From: Prevotella sp.
GTDB lineage: Bacteria; Bacteroidota; Bacteroidia; Bacteroidales; Bacteroidaceae
Assembly: GCA_021204605.1 (NCBI GenBank)
Contig: JAJPZD010000055.1
Coordinates: 1 to 9,901, forward strand
Direction: 5' to 3'
Length of the DNA: 9,901 bases
The notes beneath the pieces are model-generated. The model was not told where the DNA came from and did not search any database. It was given only the letters and a program-made list of their open reading frames with translations. Positions 1 to 4,941 of this stretch are shown piece after piece. The position numbers and the translations under genes are program-made. Within the stretch, counting starts at the first letter, position 1; every line of letters starts with the position of its first letter.

Positions 1-72
1 ACACCATTTATTAAAAAATAATAAACTCAAATTAATTTTTGTTTTATCGATGGAATTACAACGCTTTTCAAC

Positions 73-80
73 TATCTTTG
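73..80 (+). promoter_or_regulatory. Bacteroidetes-type -7 promoter box (TATCTTTG)
   Basis: TATCTTTG matches the TAnnTTTG -7 consensus of the Bacteroidetes primary sigma factor, followed by C as is common. No good -33 TTG lies at the usual 19-21 base spacing (only a TGG near 51-53), so the call rests on the -7 box alone. Transcription would start near base 84-87, giving the following gene a leader of about 300 bases. That fits the folded RNA seen there. Confidence 0.55.
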
Positions 81-83
81 CAT

Positions 84-389
84 TTGAGACTCTCAAGGGT
101 GTCAGACATAATAGAACGAATAGCGTTATTGAAACTTTCTTGTTCAGTCAAATTCTCGCAAAGTTTGAAATAGGGACAAAGAGGGTGGCAACAACGCTCA
201 CGTTACGGATATATACTGATCTACTAAGGAGACATATATACTCGTCATGCGTGAGTGGCTGTTGCTTATCTGTCCCAAAGGCGATGCGAGAAGCCTGACT
301 GAAAGATAAGCATAATACAGTCCTCACGCATTTCGCATTTAATAACTTTACAGTTCCAACGGAGGATGAGGAACTTGAAAGTATAATTC
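84..389 (+). ncRNA. Structured 5' leader RNA with complementary hairpin loops, candidate cis-regulatory element
   Basis: The stretch between the promoter box and the LRR gene has dense self-complementarity. Hairpin A pairs AAACTTT (132-138) with AAAGTTT (160-166) around a 21-base loop. Hairpin B is long: 249-255 with 323-329 (7 bp), 257-262 with 317-322 (6 bp, one G-U), 264-271 with 304-311 (8 bp), 272-274 with 297-299, 279-282 with 293-296, and a 10-base loop at 283-292. TTCTCGCA (153-160), in and beside loop A, is the exact complement of TGCGAGAA (285-292) in loop B, predicting a kissing interaction or pseudoknot. A small hairpin at 84-96 (TTGAG/CTCAA) opens the transcript, and another at 345-382 surrounds GGAGGATG. 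I recognise no known riboswitch, 6S, tmRNA, SRP or RNase P signature. It could be a cis-acting leader or an independent small RNA. The pairings are seen; the fold and function are inferred. Confidence 0.6.
345..386 (+). promoter_or_regulatory. Hairpin displaying a GGAGG in its loop, plus a six-codon mini-ORF
   Basis: ACTTT (345-349) pairs with AAAGT (378-382) and AGTTCC (352-357) with GGAACT (370-375), leaving a 12-base loop that contains GGAGGATG (361-368). The GGAGG is 24 bases from the ATG at 390, too far for normal use, but the stem ends only 7 bases before that ATG. The ATG inside the loop (366) opens a six-codon frame (MRNLKV) that stops with TAA at 384-386, three bases before the LRR start. 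This could be a translational control element, or the GGAGG could be chance, since Bacteroidetes rely little on such sites. Confidence 0.4.
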
Positions 390-1511
390 ATGGAACAGCA
401 AAACGATAACACCCAGCAGCCGTTAATCCCTGACGGCACAACTTACATTGATGAAAATGCTTTTTCTACTCGCACTGATTTTACAGAAGTGATAATCCCT
501 GATAGTGTAACCTGTATTGGCAAAGAAGCATTTAGCGAATGTGGAAGTTTGAAAAAAGTAACTATTGGAAACAATGTTACTACAATCGAGGAAGCAGCTT
601 TCAGTAATTGCCATAAATTAAAAGATGTGTCAATAGGTCGCAAAGTCACTTACATAGGTGCAAAAGCATTTAGCGATTGCAAGGGATTGACCAAAATAGT
701 AATGCCTGATAGTGTCACCACAATAGGTAAACATGCATTTAGTGATTGTGTGGGATTAGGAGAGATTATTATTTCCAAGAATGTAACTACTATTGGCGAA
801 TACGCTTTCAGTGGTTGCGTAGGTCTGGAAAAGATAACTATTCCTAATAATGTAGTAACCATTGAAAAATCAGCATTTGAAGGATGCAAAGGCCTTCGTG
901 AGGTGATAATAGAAGATAGTGAGGAACATCTGAAAATTGTTCAGACATCTTTTTCTGATTGCCCTATTGCGTCTCTTTACATGGGCAGAAGTATAAGTGC
1001 CTATAAAGATAATCCTTATGAAAGAGTTGCACCTGAAGATAGATATTCTCCTTTTAAGAATACCACAACTCTAACAACCTTGACAATAGGAAAGAATAAA
1101 ATATATCCTGGCGAGAAATTTGAAAATTGCTTTAGATTATTAACAATAAATTCAATGAGCACAGAACCGCCTTTTATATCATTAAACTGTAATCCTGGAT
1201 TTCGACGAGGTGCTTGCGTCTTGAATGTACCAATAGGTTGCAAAGAAGCATATTCCCAAGCAGCGTATTGGAAAGATTTTGCCAAAATCAATGAAGTGGA
1301 TTTCTCAAAGAAAGAATCCACGAATAACGATTATGAATGTGTTGAATCAGATAATGATGAAAGCACTATCGTGATAAAAGGCGATAAAGTTAGATTAATT
1401 ATCCGCAACCAAGATGATGAACAGCTTGAACGCTTTGACGTGAACGGTGAAAAGAAACTCAATATCCCCTTAGCCAAAGTCATAATCTATAAAAAAGACA
1501 ATGACAGTTAA
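390..1511 (+). CDS. BspA-like leucine-rich-repeat protein without a signal peptide
   Basis: This 373-residue protein belongs to the BspA / Treponema pallidum-type LRR family (LRR_5). Seven back-to-back 23-residue repeats run from residue 13 to 173, with the pattern I-P-x-x-V-T-x-I-G-x-x-A-F-x-x-C-x-x-L. A non-repeat insert (about 174-222) is followed by a diverged repeat (about 223-255) and a closing segment with LNVP (278-281) and YWKDF (293-297). Residues 309-373 are a further tail, acidic then basic and beta-like. The LRR lipoprotein at 2789-3772 has the same insert and closing segment, so the two share ancestry. There is no signal peptide or lipobox, and an in-frame TAA at 384-386 rules out an N-terminal extension without a frameshift, so the protein is predicted to be cytoplasmic. 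Family members are usually surface proteins binding host or microbial ligands; the role here is unknown. The long structured leader upstream suggests regulated expression. Confidence 0.85.
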   Translation: MEQQNDNTQQPLIPDGTTYIDENAFSTRTDFTEVIIPDSVTCIGKEAFSECGSLKKVTIGNNVTTIEEAAFSNCHKLKDVSIGRKVTYIGAKAFSDCKGLTKIVMPDSVTTIGKHAFSDCVGLGEIIISKNVTTIGEYAFSGCVGLEKITIPNNVVTIEKSAFEGCKGLREVIIEDSEEHLKIVQTSFSDCPIASLYMGRSISAYKDNPYERVAPEDRYSPFKNTTTLTTLTIGKNKIYPGEKFENCFRLLTINSMSTEPPFISLNCNPGFRRGACVLNVPIGCKEAYSQAAYWKDFAKINEVDFSKKESTNNDYECVESDNDESTIVIKGDKVRLIIRNQDDEQLERFDVNGEKKLNIPLAKVIIYKKDNDS

Positions 1512-1603
1512 GGAAATATGATTTCTTTCACAAATCTCTCGATTTATACCTTAATTAAAACAGCAAACCCTAAACAACAAACAAAAAAGCATTAAAACAT
1601 CAC

Positions 1604-1733
1604 ATAACGTTCAAAATCATCTAAGGGAGACAAATCCCCCTTGATGAAACCACTTCAATGAATTTATAACCCAAATACAAACTTAAAAACTTATAAGATT
1701 ATGAAAACATTTAGATTAATTGGCATGGCTTTA
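1604..1733 (+). repeat. Leader/signal-peptide cassette, copy 1
   Basis: This 130-bp segment is nearly identical to 2690-2821. Bases 1610-1665 match 2696-2751 exactly (56 bases), and the first 33 coding bases of the following genes are also identical (1701-1733 and 2789-2821). It contains a hairpin, AAGGG (1623-1627) with CCCTT (1638-1642). Bases 1652-1680 recur exactly at 3786-3814. It has no Shine-Dalgarno site, and the bases before the ATG are A-rich. It looks like a duplicated expression and secretion cassette. Confidence 0.9.
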
Positions 1734-2693
1734 ATAGCCTTAGTGTTTAGTTTCAGTTTCTCATCATGCTCAGACGATGATGATGATGATAGTAACCGTA
1801 GCTCATCATCTTCTTCCAATGTCTCTGTCATTACAACAGATGATGGCGAGCAATATGTCTTAGTCAAGGTAGGCAGTTGGAAAACATACGATTATGACAG
1901 TGAAGGGCGTTGTACTGAATTACATGGAGATTATAGCATCAGCTACAACCCTTGTGTGATTACTCCTTTTGACGAAGATTGGGAATACGCAAATGTAACT
2001 TTCAACAATTCAGGATATATTTCAAAAATGGAGATATATTTCCCGAATGAGGATGATATTGTAATAAATTGTTCCTACGATTCGGACGGGCATTTAACCA
2101 ATATTAAAGGTAGTGATACTTATTATAATGGGAACGATACTTATCAATATACCTTGAATTGTGATTTCACATGGAAAAGTGGCAACCTGATTAGTGCAGG
2201 ATTCACAAAAAAAGGAGAAGATAGGTCAATTAGTGCCAGCTATACATACGAATATGGAAATACCAAAAACAAATATCAGCAATATACAGATGCCTTATGG
2301 GATCCAATGGCCCAACCAATAATTGCAGATGATTTCTCAAGTCTTTGTTTCATCGGTCTATTCGGTAAAGGAACTTCAAAACTCCCAGCATCTTATAAGA
2401 TTGTTTGGGTGTATGATAATGATATTGAAACTTATGATGATACATTAGAATATACCCTTAATGGCAATGGTACAATTCAAACTGAAAAAGTAACAGAAAT
2501 TGAAAATAATGATGATAAACCTTCTGTTTCTACATTCAATTATACATACAGTTTATTAAGCATATTCAGTCGCAGTACACAGCTTTCACCAATTACAGAT
2601 GAACTTGCTAATAGTAATGAAACTTTATATACAAAGCGAGTATCTAAACATAACAATCACCTTCATCACGGTAGGCGCAACACAGAAGAATAA
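1701..2693 (+). CDS. Putative surface lipoprotein, beta-rich (DUF4595-like)
   Basis: The protein has 330 residues. Residues 1-22 form a lipoprotein signal peptide with lipobox FSSC, so Cys23 is lipidated. It is followed at once by S-D6, the kind of acidic run that acts as a surface-export signal in Bacteroidetes lipoproteins. A serine-rich linker (33-39) leads into a body with repeated short beta-strand-like units (for example YDSEGRCTEL at 66-75, YDSDGHLTNI at 125-134), reminiscent of DUF4595-type or YD/RHS-like lipoproteins; this family call is tentative. The last 45 or so residues are rich in N, H, R and K and lack the pattern, so the natural C-terminus may be altered; the next repeat copy starts exactly at this gene's stop codon. 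No enzymatic motif is visible. The start is supported by the signal peptide and by identity to the start at 2789. Function unknown. Confidence 0.8.
   Translation: MKTFRLIGMALIALVFSFSFSSCSDDDDDDSNRSSSSSSNVSVITTDDGEQYVLVKVGSWKTYDYDSEGRCTELHGDYSISYNPCVITPFDEDWEYANVTFNNSGYISKMEIYFPNEDDIVINCSYDSDGHLTNIKGSDTYYNGNDTYQYTLNCDFTWKSGNLISAGFTKKGEDRSISASYTYEYGNTKNKYQQYTDALWDPMAQPIIADDFSSLCFIGLFGKGTSKLPASYKIVWVYDNDIETYDDTLEYTLNGNGTIQTEKVTEIENNDDKPSVSTFNYTYSLLSIFSRSTQLSPITDELANSNETLYTKRVSKHNNHLHHGRRNTEE
1776..1790 (+). repeat. (GAT)5 trinucleotide repeat encoding the acidic export tract
   Basis: Five GAT codons follow GAC, giving Asp25-Asp30 directly after the lipidated cysteine and serine. The LRR lipoprotein has four GAT codons at the equivalent place. 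Slippage here would change the number of aspartates without breaking the reading frame. Confidence 0.7.
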
Positions 2694-2821
2694 CATTCAA
2701 AATCATCTAAGGGAGACAAATCCCCCTTGATGAAACCACTTCAATGAATTTTATAACTTAAATACAAACTTAAAAACAAATAAGACAAATGAAAACATTT
2801 AGATTAATTGGCATGGCTTTA
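2690..2821 (+). repeat. Leader/signal-peptide cassette, copy 2
   Basis: This is the second copy of the segment at 1604-1733, with one extra T near 2752 and a few changes just before the ATG. Similarity begins at the stop codon of the upstream lipoprotein gene and continues through the first 33 coding bases, then more weakly to the acidic tract. The AAGGG/CCCTT hairpin is kept at 2709-2728. Confidence 0.9.
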
Positions 2822-3772
2822 TTAGCTATAGTGTTTAGCTTGAATTTCTCCTCATGTTCAAACGATGATGATGATAATGGCGGTAGTGATAAACCCTATG
2901 ATTTCAAGGTAAATGGTATATACTACAAAATCACAAGTGATACTGAAATGACTTGTGAAGTAAAGAATCGTATAAATAATACAAATAACGGCAACACATA
3001 TTCTGGAAATATTGTTATCCCTGAAATAGTATCTTATAAAGGAAATACATACAACGTTACTTCTGTTGGATATAATGCTTTTGAATGGTGTTCAGAATTA
3101 ACAAGTATAACAATTCCTAATAACGTAACTTCTATTGGCGAACGTGCTTTTTTAGGTTGTACAGGATTAACAGAAGTTATAATTGGCAACGGTGTAACTT
3201 CTATTGGCCAACAATCTTTCAGTGGTTGCACAAGTTTGAGAACAATAACAATTCCAAGTAGCGTAAATTCTATTGAATATAATGCTTTTAAAGATTGTAC
3301 AAATTTGAATAATATAATAATTGAAGATGGCACTGAAACATTAACATTCATATCGGGATATTATGCTTTCGATAACTGTTCTATTTCTACTCTTTATTTA
3401 GGTAGAGATATAAGTTATAGCAGCGATTATTCGCCATTCAAAAACAAAACAACATTGGTATCCGTTATAATTGGGAATAGCGTAACTTCTATTGGCGAAT
3501 GTGCATTTTATGGTTGCACAGGATTAACCGAAATAACTATACCCAGTAGCATAATTTCTATTGATTATAACGCATTTGGAGATTGCACAGGATTGACAGA
3601 AATAAACTCAAAGAACACTACACCACCTGAAATTACCAGCATTACATTCAATAACGTTGATAAAGAATCATGTGTTCTCAATGTTCCGAAAGGTAGCAAA
3701 TCTGCTTATTCAAATGCCACATATTGGAAAGATTTCAAATCAATCACAGAGAAGGATTTCTCTGACGATTAA
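2789..3772 (+). CDS. BspA-like leucine-rich-repeat surface lipoprotein
   Basis: The protein has 327 residues. The signal peptide (1-22, almost identical to that of the preceding gene) ends in lipobox FSSC with Cys23, followed by S-N-D4, an acidic surface-export signal. A short beta-like domain (36-80) precedes LRR_5 repeats of 23 residues at about 86-108, 109-131, 132-154 and 155-177. An insert (178-222) and two more repeats (228-250, 251-273) follow, then a closing segment with LNVP and YWKDF near 297-316. Insert and closing segment closely resemble those of the signal-less protein at 390-1511. The family is known for surface-exposed adhesins such as Tannerella BspA; the ligand here cannot be read. 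The gene is probably co-expressed with its neighbours, as it lies 95 bases after the previous stop with no promoter box seen in between. The family and location calls are secure. Confidence 0.9.
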   Translation: MKTFRLIGMALLAIVFSLNFSSCSNDDDDNGGSDKPYDFKVNGIYYKITSDTEMTCEVKNRINNTNNGNTYSGNIVIPEIVSYKGNTYNVTSVGYNAFEWCSELTSITIPNNVTSIGERAFLGCTGLTEVIIGNGVTSIGQQSFSGCTSLRTITIPSSVNSIEYNAFKDCTNLNNIIIEDGTETLTFISGYYAFDNCSISTLYLGRDISYSSDYSPFKNKTTLVSVIIGNSVTSIGECAFYGCTGLTEITIPSSIISIDYNAFGDCTGLTEINSKNTTPPEITSITFNNVDKESCVLNVPKGSKSAYSNATYWKDFKSITEKDFSDD

Positions 3773-3776
3773 AAGT

Positions 3777-3815
3777 GATGAACCAACTTCAATGAATTTA
3801 TAACCCAAATACAAG
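3777..3815 (+). repeat. Leader element, copy 3 (partial)
   Basis: Bases 3786-3814 are identical to 1652-1680 (29 bases), and similarity extends a few bases on each side. The hairpin part and the signal-peptide part of the cassette are absent. It sits immediately before the beta-barrel gene, so three consecutive exported-protein genes carry the same element in their 5' regions. Confidence 0.8.
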
Positions 3816-3835
3816 CACTTTAAAAATAAATAATA

Positions 3836-4438
3836 ATGAGAAAATTATTATTGATTCTTCTGTTTTCATTGTCTGGTATGACAATGTTCGCACAAAAAGG
3901 TGTGAATGGTATCGGTATTAATCTTGATTGGTATTATAACGGTAATGCCAGATCGCAAAATTTTGGATTAGACATCAAATACCAATATAACATAACCAAC
4001 CACGGTCGTATTGAAACCTTTGTTTCTTATACGCTCCTCAGTTCATTTAAAGCAAGTAAATACGAAGATAAGGAAACTGACTTTATCATTGGTATCAATT
4101 ATCACCAATTTTTAAATAAAGTAACCTCAACAAGACCATATATCTTAGTTGGAGCAGCGTATGGGCATGTATTGTCACTTGAGAACTATTGGTATGAGTC
4201 TCCTGATTTGTCACATGACAGCTATCCGTATTATGGTAATCCAGGTGTAAATCACTATGATAAAATAAATAACGATGCCCCAATTTTTCGAGTTGGTGTT
4301 GGAATAGACCACCGAATATCTCAATCACTTTCTTTTCAGGCAGAATTAGCAGGTACAGTGGTTGTAAACTTTTCCGGGACACCAAAGAAAGCATTCTTTG
4401 CCCCGCAACTCAAAATCGGTATAGCATATAACTTTTAA
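3836..4438 (+). CDS. Small outer-membrane beta-barrel protein
   Basis: The protein has 200 residues. Residues 1-19 form a classic signal peptide (MRKLLLILLFSLSGMTMFA) with likely cleavage before Gln20. The mature part alternates polar and hydrophobic residues in strands rich in Y, F, G and N (for example GLDIKYQYNI near 44-53, FIIGINYHQF at 83-92, IFRVGVGIDHRI near 149-160, LKIGIAYNF at the end). It ends in phenylalanine, as outer-membrane barrels recognised by the BAM machinery do. Size and pattern suit an eight-stranded OmpA/OmpW-like or 'outer membrane beta-barrel domain' porin-type fold. No OmpA peptidoglycan domain follows. It sits 63 bases after the LRR lipoprotein and shares its leader element, suggesting joint expression. 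The specific role is unknown; a partner or anchor for the neighbouring lipoproteins is possible but unproven. Confidence 0.8.
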   Translation: MRKLLLILLFSLSGMTMFAQKGVNGIGINLDWYYNGNARSQNFGLDIKYQYNITNHGRIETFVSYTLLSSFKASKYEDKETDFIIGINYHQFLNKVTSTRPYILVGAAYGHVLSLENYWYESPDLSHDSYPYYGNPGVNHYDKINNDAPIFRVGVGIDHRISQSLSFQAELAGTVVVNFSGTPKKAFFAPQLKIGIAYNF

Positions 4439-4480
4439 AGCTCATTAGAAATATGTTTAATCCTTAAATTACTTATCGGT

Positions 4481-4648
4481 ATGGATAATGACGATAATTG
4501 TTTTAGTTTTATCCTTGCGACTATCTTTGCCATAATTATGATATTAGGTGGTGGAATAGAGGGTAATTGGGGTGGTGGGATAGTGTTAGGTGTAATAACA
4601 TGGATAGTTACTGCAGCTCTATCACAAAATTATAATCCTAACCAATGA
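4481..4648 (+). CDS. Predicted 55-residue membrane protein
   Basis: A short ATG-to-TGA frame of 55 residues has an acidic N-terminus (MDNDDN) and two hydrophobic segments at about 8-23 and 33-47, joined by a glycine-rich turn (GGGIEGNWGGG). The likely topology is a two-pass inner-membrane miniprotein. It lies in a 500-base gap otherwise without genes, 42 bases after the barrel gene and in the same direction. I recognise no family. A point against it is a promoter-like element inside the frame (4498-4529). The last codons overlap a 17-base repeat also found at the start of the gene at 7056. Moderately likely to be real. Confidence 0.5.
   Translation: MDNDDNCFSFILATIFAIIMILGGGIEGNWGGGIVLGVITWIVTAALSQNYNPNQ
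4498..4529 (+). promoter_or_regulatory. Candidate promoter, TTG-21-TATCTTTG
   Basis: TTG at 4498-4500 and TATCTTTG at 4522-4529 are separated by 21 bases, fitting the Bacteroidetes -33/-7 arrangement. Transcription would begin near 4535, inside the first small gene, and could drive the second small gene and the TPR-protease gene. The same bases encode part of a plausible membrane segment, so a chance match is possible. Confidence 0.35.
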
Positions 4649-4696
4649 AACCATTCAAATAATAATGAATCAGAAACGGCATTTACCCAAATAAAC
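4641..4696 (+). repeat. Degenerate fourth copy of the leader element, with 17-base repeat
   Basis: ATGAAACCA-TTCAA, then ATGAAT, then TTACCCAAATA-AAC, follow the order of the leader element at 1645-1683 with gaps and an insertion. Overlapping it, AATCCTAACCAATGAAA (4634-4650) is repeated exactly at 7045-7061, across the start codon of the lipoprotein gene at 7056. Here the ATG (4645) opens only a five-codon frame. This suggests a copied and decayed gene start. Confidence 0.4.
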
Positions 4697-4705
4697 ACCG
4701 TTTCT
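4672..4705 (+). terminator. Inverted repeat, possible transcription terminator
   Basis: AGAAACGG (4672-4679) and CCGTTTCT (4698-4705) form a perfect 8-bp stem around an 18-base loop, between the two small membrane-protein genes. The downstream bases (TCCCTC) are not a T-run, so it may instead be a regulatory or mRNA-processing hairpin. An 8-base palindrome, ACACGTGT, follows at 4715-4722. Confidence 0.3.
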
Positions 4706-4762
4706 TCCCTCACCACACGTGTAATGAACTCAAATAAATCACAATCATAAATAAATACAGAT

Positions 4763-4930
4763 ATGAACATATTAATGATCGCCCTTACAATCCTTTTTTT
4801 CTGGTTTCTCTATATAACCATCGGATATTGGGCTTTTAAAAATTATCCCGATAAAATATTCAGGACTTTAATCATAATTACAGGCCTGCTGTTAACTCTT
4901 TTGTTTGCTTTGATACCATTTTTGAATTAG
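4763..4930 (+). CDS. Predicted 55-residue membrane protein
   Basis: An ATG-to-TAG frame of 55 residues has two strongly hydrophobic segments (about 3-22 and 35-53) separated by a basic, aromatic turn (YWAFKNYPDKIFRT). The likely topology is a two-pass inner-membrane protein with the short positively charged loop in the cytoplasm. The region before the ATG is A-rich, as for other genes here. It ends 11 bases before the start of the TPR-protease gene, so the two are probably co-transcribed. The hydrophobic pattern and tight spacing make it convincing as a gene. No family recognised. Confidence 0.65.
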   Translation: MNILMIALTILFFWFLYITIGYWAFKNYPDKIFRTLIIITGLLLTLLFALIPFLN

Positions 4931-4941
4931 TAGCGATAATC

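Noticed and set aside
50..298. 82-residue open frame in the leader
   Set aside because: It starts before the promoter box, runs through the paired arms of the predicted RNA, and its protein shows no domain-like or compositional sign of coding.
84..344. Leader as a retron, 6S RNA, tmRNA, SRP RNA or RNase P RNA
   Set aside because: No reverse transcriptase gene is nearby, and none of the signature core sequences of these RNAs is present.
423..889. Minus-strand open frames opposite the LRR gene
   Set aside because: They are shadows created by the 69-base repeat in the plus-strand gene; their products are simply repetitive antisense readings.
1623..1642. AAGGG/CCCTT hairpin as a transcription terminator
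   Set aside because: No T-run follows, and it is repeated inside 5' leaders, so it is treated as part of the leader cassette.
2560..2693. Frameshift at the end of the 1701-2693 lipoprotein gene
   Set aside because: The tail looks atypical, but neither alternative frame gives a clearly better continuation of the beta-rich pattern, so a frameshift cannot be supported.
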